From: Cucumis sativus
Taxonomy: Eukaryota > Streptophyta > Magnoliopsida > Cucurbitales > Cucurbitaceae
DNA length: 64,000 nt
Assembly (NCBI RefSeq): GCF_000004075.3
Contig: NC_026660.2
Span: 28,213,498-28,277,497, forward strand
Direction of reading: 5' to 3'
The notes beneath the pieces were generated by a model. The model saw nothing but the letters and a program-made list of their open reading frames with translations, was not told where the DNA came from and searched no databases. The translations under genes were made by a program, and so were the position numbers. Shown one piece after another: positions 36,064-48,070 of this stretch; the stretch's first letter is position 1; each line of letters begins with the position of its first letter.

Positions 36064-37750
36064 GTAGTGCGTGAGAGAGAGAAAGAGGGAGGGAGTTGGC
36101 ACAGATTTCAAAGCTTTGTCTTTTTCTGTCATCATCGTCTTCGATGCAGCAATTAGTCGTCAAAATTTTGGAGAATGTAATAAACGACGACGATTATTCC
36201 ACCATCCATCCAAGGGCAATTCCGGAATTCAACCTTAACTTCATAATTTCTTTTTATTAGGATTAGGAACTACTTCCTAATTTATTACAATTAATCATTA
36301 CTCCCTATCTTTATTACAACTATTATTACTTTACTTAATTATTTTATTTTTTGTTAATTAAACTCAAAATAGATTATTGCTTCTTTTTTTTCTTCCCCAA
36401 TCACTTCCAATAATAAAACCTTCATTTTATTGTTCAACATTTCTCTAAGTTCTTATAATAATAATAAAAATATTAAATACACGATAATAAATCATCCACC
36501 GACAATAGGGTAATTATAAGAATGAGGAGATAACAACATCCTAACTAAGAAAACCATTTTAGGCAATCTTCTTGTAGGAAAATGTACACTTTGATTAAAA
36601 GACGGCATAGACAAGGTGCACCATCTTTTCAACTTCAACTAAAATGTTTGTGGAAAGACTCAAATTTGTACCTAAATCTTGCGTAAGCTTTCAAACTTTT
36701 AAGTGTGTGGTGATTAGTAGAATCCATTCTTTTGAATTTAATGGTTAGAGAAAAAAAGATGTAAAAACCAAAATGAATGAGCTTTCAAGCATAAAGTTGA
36801 AACTTTGAACGTTGAGAAATAGTACATGAAGATTTCTATAGATATATGTATGAACAGAAGCATGAAAGAGCAATGAATGATTGACATATCCTATTAAATT
36901 TTAGATTTTCATTCCTAAACTTTATTGCACTTAAAAAGATATAAAAATAAGAAGCTACAAAGTTATATTATATTTTCTTTTTAGAAAAAGTTATGAGCAG
37001 TGGTGATTGTGAAATATTGTTGACGTCGACCCATTCTTCTTCATGGCTCACTCACTTTTTCTTGTATAAAAAAAGGTTTAGGGTTTGACAACAAATAAAG
37101 ATTACTTTTTTAAAAAAGAAAAAAAAAATTCTTTTGAACAAAAATCTTGACAATCGAAACCAATTGTATGTGTAGAAGCACTTATCTCACTATAGCTATA
37201 TATTTAGTACAATTTCAAATAAAAATAATAAAAATATTTACAAAATATGATAAAATTATAGGCCTATTTTGAATAGATATGAATAAAAGACTACTCGTGA
37301 ATGATAGAATATAAAATTTTAGCAAATAATAATAATAATAATATGAATTCAATTAGAATAAAATTCCCAATTTATCCCCTATATCTCCTTTGTATCTCCA
37401 CCAATAATTTTGTCATATTGATGATATTGTCTAGTGGTAGTTGAATCTTATTTGCTTTTTTGACTTAAAAGTTGAGATTTTTTTGGTTTTTGTTTTTTAG
37501 GTAAAATATTAACCAATATCATTATAATCATAATAATCATTTATTTCATTTTATTTCTTGAGCTAAAGCCCTCCTTACCCATAGCTCTCAACTTCCATCC
37601 CTTTCAACTATATAGTCTTTTTACAATTATGCCCATCTCCTCAATTTTGTTTGTGAGTACCCATTTTCAAATAATGTATTTTTCTTTAATATTTTTCTAA
37701 TTTAAATACATTTTAAACAATAGGGCAAATTGCAAAAACTACCATAAAAA

Positions 37751-37848
37751 ACCTATCTTCAAACCAATGATGAGATTTCTTACTGAAAGACTGTAACTTG
37801 ATACTCCATAATGGGGCAAAGGCTAACAAAACCCGTAAATATGATAAG
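37751..37848. repeat. 97-bp repeat, copy 2
   Basis: This is the direct-orientation partner of 34031-34128, 3.7 kb away. It sits inside a sequence that reads like one continuous AT-rich repeat on either side (gcaaaaactaccataaaaa before, ggctatacttctgcg and gctatttttcattc after), as if it had been inserted there. Confidence 0.85.
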
Positions 37849-38413
37849 GCTATACTTCTGCGTTTTTTTTAATTTTGCTATTTTTCATTCATTTTCTTCT
37901 AATTTTTCATTCGTCTTCCATTAATAAAATTATAATTTAAAACTTTATTATTAAAAATTTTATATATATATATATATATATATTCAAACACATTATAAAT
38001 AGAGGTCTAAGAACTCAGACATACATATCTTATAACACATTAATCAAATTTAAACAAAGTTTACATCAATTAAACTATAGTTCTTGAATCTTCCCAATGA
38101 ATTTTTAACCCCTGATCTGTTAACAAACATTCCTATCATTAACAAGTATAATAAAACTTAATTACCAAACATATTGAATTGTTTGTTCTTTTTTACAACC
38201 ACATTTTTTGGTTCTGAAATGATAAGCAAATCTCAAGAAAAGGTCACCCAAGACTCTAAAATGCTGCTGTTTTCTTTCAAGTAGGGGAGAAAAATAGCTT
38301 AGCATTGAATCTCATGGCCATCCCATTGTCCAATCACTTCAGTATCAGATACTATGTTGCTCTAAATTTTGGAGGCTCATCTAAGGCTACCTCTGTGTGT
38401 TCCATCTCTAAAT

Positions 38414-41231
38414 TTAAAGCCGGTAAGAATGCAAATGCTTGGCCCATCTTCTAGCCATGAACGGATCGTGATACTCCCATCTTTCGACGCTGCTAATCCT
38501 CCCACCCATACTTGCATCCTCCTCTTCCCTGTTTTCACGACCAGCTTCGTCGAAAGTAACAATGTTGCTGCTCTTGTTTCCTATACTTAGCAGGGTTTCA
38601 CCTACTTTGATGCACTCCTCATCGTTGACCTCCCCATCAACGTAGGTGTATCTCACCCTGACATGTCCATCGTTATCACTGAACAGGTTGTCGATTACAA
38701 TTCTCTTTTCTTCGTCGCCTCTCAACTCTGCAATACCAATAATGGTTGATCTGCTGCTTTCCTCTCCTATTCTTAGTTGGATGTTTCTGATTATTCCTCT
38801 TAGTACTTTTGTCGTCAGGAATTCTTCGAACTCCTGCATTACAAAACCGGTTGAAATGCTGAATCCCAATCCTACGTGAAACCAATGGACTGGGACAACG
38901 GGCGATTCCAAGTTGATGAGATGGTACGGCTGAGTTCGGCTATCGGATAGGTGCAGTATGGAGGAGTTGGGGTTCTTGTGGATGCTATCCTCAAGTATCT
39001 TAACTGCTTTCTTCAGCCCTTCCACAGTATCTGGCTGTCCCATGTAGAAAAGACGGTCAATAACTTGTAAGGCGGCTCTTTTTCCATAAGATGTCATACG
39101 TTTCAAGGGAAACACGCGGGTAGCAGAAGACGAGTAGGTAACAATGGCTAAACGGTCGATGGAACGAAGGGAGGAAACCACCAAGGCCATGGCTTGCTTG
39201 AGGAGCCTCAGGTGCGGGCCATTGGCGCACGCAATCAGGACCAAGTCAGTCGCTTGTTGATGTGCCAATTTCACTGAAAGGTAATATCTCGAACTGTTCC
39301 TAGGGTTGCCTGTACGTGGTGTTTGCCGGGCTGGTGATTGCAATGAGGGAGAGGGGCTTCTACAGAGGAATTGCTGACGAAGTGGTGGCCGAACGTGGTG
39401 GTTGGAGCATACATAACCAGGGGTGCAACCACTCCCCTGAATTGGAGGACAGAAGCTTGATGGGGTCGTATGTACATAGAAAGAGAGGCGAGAATCATGA
39501 GTAGGTGTATGGTCCAGCTCAACAGGGTCATCATCATCATAACGACCGGAGAGCAGGAAGGAGCGACGATTGATGCGAAATGTGGCGATGGAATCATCAA
39601 GAATACGGAGAATAGGATCACTCTGTGGGCAAAGTGGGGCTGAATTCCGGGGCAACTGGGTCCATTGAGCTCGACAAATGGGGCATGTGACACTGCCATG
39701 ACGGACATTCGAGGAGATGCAAGTGAAATGGAATGCATGAGAGCACTGTGCGGTGAAAATGGCCTGCCCTGGACGACTCCCTTTGGTTTTATAGTTCAGA
39801 GGATCAAGGCATATGGCGCACAGATTCTGCCATGCGAATCAGGACAAATATGCAGGTTAGATAATTGAATATTGAAAAAGAAAGAACCTTTGACTCAAAT
39901 TAGAGCTAAACTTTTCTTAACTTTTACTCACTTATTAATCATACAAGTGTATTTAATTGCTTAATATTAAATATGTCTCATTTCAATTTAACACATTAAT
40001 GATTATTAAATAATAAAACTATGACATGACAGACTAAGCAAATAAATCTTTTCTTTTCTTTTCTTTTCGAAAAAAAGGTAAAAAAAGAATTGAAAAGTAA
40101 GCAAGTAAGATGAGTTATGAAAGAAATCCAAGCCTTTCTGGTCCAAAAATAAAGTTGAACTCTCTCTATTGGATATTCATTTGAAGTAATAACCGGAGAA
40201 TGACTTAAGAAAAGCAAGAGAGGATTTGACTGCCTTTTTACTCAGAAATTTAAATGGTAATTTTAATGTTTAACCCAGTAATCAGATTCACATCAAAAGC
40301 ATAAAAACAAAGAGCAAGCAATAGACAAAAAAATCCTTAAATTGATACTGGCTCAAAAGCTGTGCAAGAATTCCACCATAATCAAGAAATATTTCCTTGT
40401 TCTAATGAAAATGTTGGGAAAAGCAATAAGAGATTTTAATTCTTCGGTGGGAACTGTGAGTTTCAAATGTACATAATTCTGAAGAATAGACTAAAAAAGA
40501 AAAAGAAAAAAAGAAAAAACAGATGCAAAACTAAAACAGCTCCAAGAGAGAACAATTTTCTAAAAAGAAACACTTGACGGAAAATGTTCACTCAATTGTT
40601 ATTCTAAATACACAGAATCCTTTGAAACCGTCTTCCAAACAAATCAGGCAGGATGCAAAACTTAACGGCTCCAAGAATTGAAATAGCTTTCTACACTTCA
40701 ACTCAAAAGGCTACAAAATTTTCTTTCAGTAAGACAATTTACATATGGAGAGCTCCCAAAACTAGGCAAATTGTTCATATGAACGGTCAATTACCTTGGA
40801 AGGCAGATTGTTCGTGGTAATTGATTCTGCTTGATCTGGAATTTCACCTTCTCCAACTTCTTCGACGACGTGCCTTGATTTTTCAGCCGACACCACAGAC
40901 AAATTCGAAACCTACCGAACAAAGTCCAAAGAGAGTAAAACGAAATTAGAGTCGTCAAAGAACAAAATCCGAACTCGTAAGAGATCGTAATCTCAAAACA
41001 AAAACCCAAAGGAAGAACAAGAAACGAAATCAACGAATTCAGCCAAGAAATCTAAGAATTGAAGCAATGTAAGGGACATAAACGATAAAAAAAAAAAAAA
41101 AAAAAAAAAAAGAAGCTTACAGAACGAGCTTTTCTGGGAGAAAAGGAACGACAAGCGTATGCAGCAACAACAATCTTTCTAGCAGCTTTCTTAAGAATGG
41201 AGGAGGGTCCTCGTCGGCCTCCGCCGGCCAT
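38414..41231 (-). CDS. RING finger / von Willebrand A domain E3 ubiquitin ligase, WAV3 family
   Basis: The three exons are 41231-41121, 40911-40795 and 39826-38414, coding 546 residues. The N-terminus (MAGGGRRGPSSILKKAAR) is basic. The RING finger follows at about residues 78-125: CAIC, then QCSHAFHFTC, then CPIC, a complete set of eight zinc ligands in C3H2C3 arrangement. The vWA-like domain starts at about residue 215 (TDLVLIACANGPHLRLLKQ) and continues through DRLAIVTYSSSATRVFPLKR and ILHLSDS. The C-terminal part ends EYHDPFMARRWAKHLHSYRL. This build is that of WAV3, its WAVH homologues and EDA40, which act in root gravitropism and auxin responses. The vWA metal site (DxSxS) is missing; I recall this being shared by part of the family. 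Which Arabidopsis member is the orthologue cannot be decided here. Confidence 0.88.
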
Positions 41232-44200
41232 AGTGCAAAATACCTCACCAATGCAGCAGCATCAAAGGGTAAATAAGAGCATAAAGAAGCAGCAAATGAA
41301 GAAATGAGAAATGGCGAAATGTGGAAAATCCGGTGAGAGTGAAAGAAAAGGAAAGGAAATGCGCCTGCGAGTGGAGAGAGTCCCCACTACTGCTTTAAAT
41401 TATTCAATGCCCTTCCTTTCGCTTTAATTATTTATTTCTCTCTTCTTCTTTTCTTTTCTTTTTCTCTTCAATTTATTTATTATTATTATTTTGGCATTTT
41501 GTATTAATTTTATTACCACTAATAGTGAGACCTTATTGTTAATATATATCAAACTTATTATTATTATCAATATGATCAACACGTTATTATTTCTAAATTA
41601 GACCCTATACAGACTTTACTTTACTATGAATCTTTGGATGCTTTCAAATGTCAATCATTTTCATTTATATATTTTATATATTTCATCTTACTTTACTCAA
41701 ATTCTATTTTTTTTATTCTCCCACTTTATAATTCATCCTAATTTTCACGTTGAAGATATACTTGTGAGTGCATAAGTTGTAAAGGAATACTACTAGTAAT
41801 GTTTCATATTAAAAACTATCAAATTAGTCTCTATAGATTAAGTTCAAATACAAAATTCAAAGTTTAATGATTAAGCTTGTGATTTGAACTCAAATTGAGT
41901 GTGTGTGTGTGTGTTTTATATATAATTCCTTTAGAAAATGAAAATGCACGAATTTCAAGATCTACTTTGGTTTGGCCTCCAAAGTCCAAACTGCGCAAAT
42001 ACTTAGCCTTTATTTTTATTTCTTTATTTTGAAACAAAAGCACTGTTGAAGAAGGTGACCTTTTTCTTTTTGTTTTGCTTTGCTTTTTTGTTGGGGATTA
42101 GTATTTTCACAAAAACTATACATATATATGTGTGTGTGTGAAAATTTGTATACATATATATATCACCATTCAAAAATTGAAGAAGAATTAAAATTTCATC
42201 TGTAAATGTGAGAAAATAGAATGATGTTTGGTATTGATTAAAAAAAAAGGGGAATTTGATGAATTTGTTTAATTTTTCCTAACATATTTAAATAATTACT
42301 TTGTGTATTGGTCATTTTCTTTTTATAAAACTCTATTTTACTAAAATTATTTGAGTTTAGGGAAATTTACAACTTTGGTGAGATTTTAAGTTAAAATTAG
42401 TTTAGACCACGTTTACCTATAATCATAATTGGGTCAAAAATATTTTATTGATGCATTGATTGTTTTTTTAATCATGCTTTATTTTTTATAGTTACAATTT
42501 TGACACATTTATTGTTACATTTATCGTTTGACTCGATAATGCTAACAATATGTTGTAATATTCATATATGGATTTCATGCGCGTAGTTTTTAAACATAAT
42601 TAGATTATACATATCATATGTTACTAATTACGAATGTTGGTAAACAACAATAACAAACTCAATAAATGTGACTCTTTTCTTTAAATTACCATTGATTTAT
42701 TACATTTTCTTTGGATAAAATTTATCATTGAGCCCAAATCGATACGTGACAACTTTAGAGTTGAAAATTGAAATTGAAGTTTTTCCTAAATTTTAAACTT
42801 TGTGGCCATGAAATTGACGAGGAACAAGGTCATGTGACTCATGTGTGGGTTTTCTTCTCCAACTGTTGTCCCATCTACATTATTTTAAGCATAGATATTT
42901 TTGAACCATATATAATCATTTGAAGTTTAGTTTATCATTTTAAAAAGTAATGTGGCATAAAATACAAGAAGAAGAAGAAAAAAACATATTTGGTGTTAAA
43001 AGATGAAAGAAAAGTTTAGATAAATGAAATGAAAAGGCAATAGAAAAGAAAGAAAGAAAGAAAGTAACCGTTGGATTTGAAAATTGAAAAATGGAAAATG
43101 GAAGTTTGAATTAAGGACTAAGAATTGAAAAAGGTTTAATCATAATTTTGCAAATAATAATGATGGAATTGGCATTGATCCATTCCCCCAATTATAGCTT
43201 TGTGAGTGTGCATTGTATTTCATAAGTGGGAATTAGCACAGCAACAAAACAAAAAGGGCAAAGGGCCAAAGGCAAAGACAATGCCAATGCCAATGCCAAT
43301 TTGGCATTCAACAAAACATCTCAAATGCTTTTGATTTTCTTCTGCTTGTTGCCTTCCTTTTGGCACTTTTTTCACACTTTCCTCTCTCTCTCTCTCTCCC
43401 TCTCTCTTTTGACATTTCTGTAGTACTTTTCCATCTTGTGTTTATTTCTCATTCATTCCCTCCAATCAGACATATCCCTTCTTCCTTCTCCTACTTGCGT
43501 TTTGAAATGAAATCGCACGGATGCATGAACGGTCCATGTTCGTTTTAAATGGTTGTATTGTTGTTGTGTATGCATATATGAAGGATAATATCCTTATTAA
43601 TGTGAGATCTGTTGGGGAAGATTTTGAAAAGAAAGTCATTTTGCACCTATATCTTAAAGTGGACGAATAGTATCGTTGTTTTAACATTGAACATCTTCTA
43701 TTATGAATTTCTTCTTTTAAGAAAATGATTCTATTATGAATTGGTAGGATATACCATTAAAGAATTTAATTTGGAAATGTTTGACAACTTAGGTAATTTG
43801 GGAGAGTTGAGCTCGATGGGTATCTGCTCACCGTTTGTTTCAATTTACATTAAAAAGGTTTATTGTCTCGTTATTCATGTCAATTCACATTTCTCATAAT
43901 TTAGTAGAATTTCCGTACACATCACCAAATATTTTTTTGAAAAATGAGATTTGACTAGCTATTTCAAAACAAAGCTTTCTAATCTTTTACTCATCACAAA
44001 GTCTTTTTTCATAATACTACATTTTTCTCGTTCACTTTAAGTTTGCTTTTCTTTTTCTTCTTACTGTATGCACTTGGTTAGTTTGGCATCTAGAAAAAAT
44101 CAAGATGTCGTCATTGTTGTCAAGTACGGAGAAAAGAGCATTACCATTTTAGAGACGAAATATATATATAGAGAAGAATCTAGAGAGGAAGAAGAATTAC

Positions 44201-47200
44201 TGTGAGGAAGAAGACAGGGGAGATGGAGTTATGGAGGAGGAAATTGAAGCAGAATCGAGAGAGGAAGAAATAAAAAGAAAAAGGTCTGAAAATGATTATA
44301 GAACTTTATTTGAAAAAACGTGTCAAACACATTGTGACCCAATTCTTAGGTCAATCTATCAAATTATTGATGTGTCCTTCAAATATCTATCTTACACTTT
44401 CTTTTTTTTCTTTTTAGTAGAACTTAATATCAGAGGTGCAATGCAAAAACCCAACCTGTTTATATTCCCCTAACAATAACCAAGATCTCCATCTCTTCTT
44501 ACTAATAATCTAATTTGGGTTTTTTTTAAGGATAAAGGATGTTAATCAAGAACTTAAACATGAACAATTGTTTTTAAAAAGAGAGAACCCAAATGGCAGA
44601 AAAGAGAAGACTGTGGCGACAGCATTATAGAGAAGGACCTGAGCCTAAGGCTAAGCTACTAGAGAAAGAATCTCTCTCTTTTACCGTATCAGAAAAGAAA
44701 AAAAAGAAGCTTTGGACTTTAATTTTGCCTTTCAAAATGATCTCTCCTCTCCTCCTCTCAGCCCTGCACATGAAAAGAAGGGAAGAAGAAGGGTCCCAAT
44801 AGACAAAGGTTACTGCTGTCTGAAAAAAAGAAAAGATTGCTTGATTGCTTGAATAATATGCAAGTCTCAGAACTCAAAAGTTATATTCATTTGACTAATT
44901 TCAAAACAAAGCATCATAGTTTAGGCTTCAAACATCGAGGTTGTTTCGTGTTTGGTTGAGACTTAGGTCATAGGCTAAGAAGATAAAGGCAATGAATGAA
45001 TGGATGAACGAACCACCTTATTTGTTGTGTCTTTCTTTCAGTGCTATTTTCCTTTAGGTTGACTGTCTTTGTTTCTTGGTAACAAAATGAGAGCGTAGGA
45101 CAGAAGAAGTAACTTCAGTCAGAAGAAGAGAAGATAGGTATTTGTTACAAACTCCAAGTCCAATGCATAAATCTCTTGCATTTCCTTTCACACTCTGGTG
45201 AATCTCGAAGACATAGCAAAACTAACGTATAATTAAATGTTTTAGTCTCTTATCTTCCCATGTTGTGAAACTCCAACTTATTCCATAGATGTAAAGAGAG
45301 TTTAAACTCAAACTATTTTTAAAAAACAGTTGACATTAGACTGAAATATGAAAGAAAATGAAAATATTCATGAACTTAACCATCTACTTTCATGAACTTT
45401 AGATGATGCATACTACTCTAAATTTGTTGTTCATGAACTTAGCCATTTACTTAAAAATAATTGTCTTCCAAAATGCACTATTCCTTTTAATCTTTTGTAA
45501 ACTCTTCAAAATTATCTTAAAAAATTTGTTTTAACGTGAATAAAAATTAAGACTTGGTTAGTTTTTGTCTAACATTCTAAATGAATTTTAATTCAAAAAT
45601 AATTTGAAATGTCTAAAAAAAAAGTTAAAGACAACCATGCAACTTTGAAGAAAAAAAAGTAAATGCATCTTTTTAAACAAGAGACAAAGCTTAGGATTCT
45701 TTTATTCTTTTAAAAAATAGATAATGATTATTATAAATAGATAATTACAATAGATAACACTTTTAGAAATAATAATTGAGTGTATAATATTGTTAAAAAG
45801 TTGCAAATAAAGCAAAATCCATCGGTGATAGACTTCTAACGAGAATATGATATATCATCGATAAACTCTTATTGACATAGTTTTCATTCAAGAACTATAT
45901 CAAACTTGTGTCATATCTGCATTTTTTTAAAAAAAAAAAATTGTCATATCGCATTTGTAAATACTTTGAGCCTTATTGTTATATTTGTTGTTTCAATATA
46001 AATTGATAGACAAGAACGAGATACGGTGAATGGCCAATCTAGACCTCAATTGAAGCATTGCATTTAGCGATATGAGTTATGGTAGGTTTGATCTGATTTG
46101 TATGTACAATCATTGATTGTATGAAATGTAAAGTTGCTTAGATCATTTGATTCTCATGGTATCACCCAAAAAGCTTCTTATCCTAATAAACTTTTCACAT
46201 GTCTTGCCTAAGCTATAAGACTGTAATTCCAAATAAAAACAAACGACGACTAAATCGAAAGAGGCACGTTGATTCAATCTATTTGGCTAAATAGATTTCT
46301 AGGTTTGTTTTTATGCAACTTGAAAAGCGAATGAAAAAGCTCTTCAGCTCTATTAATCATCATCATTGTTGATTTGATTTGATTAGTTTTAAATTTGTTC
46401 ATTATGTTTTAGTCCATTTCAATCAATTCCCCCATTTGATTCGATTTGTTAACAAAAACGGTTCTTTAGTCAACTTTCTTTTGTATTTTTCATATCAACA
46501 CATGTTGATTTGATATCTGAATTTAACAACTAATCAAGCCCAATAATAATTATAAAGATTAAGAAAATTATTTCACCTATTTTTGTTTATCTTCCTCCTT
46601 ACCTTTTCCTCCCTCCACCTCATCTCCAAAAGGGTTGGATTAGATTAATTCTTATCATCTTCGAAACTCTTTCAATCTCTTCCTAAATCCTATAAATCCT
46701 ACGAAATCAACATGTGATCAAGGTTAATCTAGGAGTAGGGTTTTAAAGCCATCAAAGTCAAATTACGATCACTTCTCGAATCAGAGAGCAATAAAGATCA
46801 ATTAATAATACAAATTAGTCACATAAATTCATAAGGACAATATCAAATTTTGACATCTGGGTCGAGAGGATACATGTTAACTAGTTAAGCCATACACAAG
46901 TTAGCTTTGTCCAAAGGATTAATTAAATTTACACAAACACATAAAGACAAATAATACCTCGGAATTTTGGCTTGGTTTTAGTCTATTGTCCATGAGTTTA
47001 ACCCATCCAACCCCATCTGTCTCAAAGAAGTTATGGAGCTGCATAGAGAGAGAGGGTTAGGTATGCAGGCCGATCCCTACTGGGCCCTGAAGTTAGTGGC
47101 AAAGAAAATGACTATAAATTAATAGTTAAGACCCAAAATCCAGATGTGAAGCATAAATAAAGACATTGATTCATATACAAGATTTATATCCACACAGTTT

Positions 47201-48070
47201 GAAATTTGAATCACAGTTAGGAGGCATTTTCAATAGGCCCCACAGAGAAAGAGAAGTATTCAATCAATCAAATTGAAGTAAAGAAGGCAAAAGATACCAA
47301 ACAGGCGTGATTGAAGGAATAAAGTGGCAGGTAACAAAGCCAGCTGCACACATAATGCCACAGCCATAACACACACCTTTGCTTTTTTCCTCAATTCACC
47401 AACCCTCAACTCCCCACCGCTCTTTTCATTATGAAACTAAATCCTATTTCCAAGCTACAACCCAACCCATGGTCTTTCTGTTTGTGCAAAATCATGCCAG
47501 ATAAAGCACCTACTGATACAAAATTTAAATTGTAGTTGATTAAATGCTGATTTATCGGACAAAGAATGAATTCAATAGACAAGCAACTTGGGGATGTAAA
47601 TCTAAGAAAGAGCAATCGGGAATGTTAGTTAAAGTTCATGATGAATGCCAAATCTCTCTCTCTCTCTCCCTCTCTAGTTTAATTTTTGTAATCTCCATCT
47701 GGCCTGTTTCAGTTACTCTTTGAATTTTACGAAATAGAAGTTTCAGAAAATATAAAATAAAAGGGGGAGAAAGAGAGATAGAAAGCTGACATCTTATCCG
47801 AAAGTTGAACTTGCGACTTGTTAAAAGGATTTGGTTAAGCAGATTCTGTACAGCAACAGAATATAGAGACTCACATATGGTATACATCTAAAGTGGGGGA
47901 ATTTAGAATAGATAGCATCAGTTAAGTTCTAATTTACATAACCAATAAACGAATTAAGGAGAAGGGAAAAGAATATATTAGAGAACCAAAAAAAAAAGCA
48001 GAGATCCAGACCTGGAAAACTATTGTGGATGTTAAAATCATGGAGGAAACTAGGAGTCCACAAGGACCAT
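41232..48070. other. Gene-poor gap of 6.8 kb
   Basis: No gene is recognised. The RING/vWA promoter lies at the left side. The region is AT-rich with GT/AT microsatellites (41899-41914, 42120-42165), CT runs (43382-43408, 47653-47674), an AAAG run (43048-43063) and a small GCCAAT tandem (43281-43302). Several ORFs of 60-100 codons occur but are low in complexity. A stretch around 45790-45960 resembles dispersed cucurbit repeats. The part between 43200 and 44820 is less AT-rich and could be transcribed as a noncoding RNA, but nothing proves it. Confidence 0.5.
45790..45960. repeat. Possible dispersed repeat fragment
   Basis: The stretch contains the phrases tcggtgatagacttct, atcatcgataaactct and gtcatatcgcatttgtaaat. 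I remember similar phrases, built on gatagact and tatttgtaaat, as frequent in cucurbit intergenic DNA. No ends or target duplications were found, so the class is open. Confidence 0.35.

Larger units (their letters stand above)
35852..38413. other. Promoter of PHL2/3-like gene and downstream spacer of the RING/vWA gene
   Basis: The first 300 bases are a purine-rich leader on the plus strand (pyrimidine-rich on the coding strand) with about 12 GAA units at 36026-36063. The rest is AT-rich. An AAT run at 37327-37343, a TA tract at 37961-37982 and the second copy of the 97-bp repeat are present. No ORF is credible. Confidence 0.6.

Noticed and set aside
39271-39738. Minus-strand ORF of 155 codons over the RING exon
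   Set aside because: It lies in another frame of the RING/vWA exon; the RING ligands occur only in the frame that I annotated.
44231-44473. ORF starting MEEEIEAESREEEIKRKRS
   Set aside because: It is a translated purine-rich tract followed by a hydrophobic AT-rich end; no upstream or downstream exon supports it.
47036-47105. Locally GC-richer stretch considered as a small RNA gene
   Set aside because: I found no foldback arm and no match to any plant microRNA that I remember.
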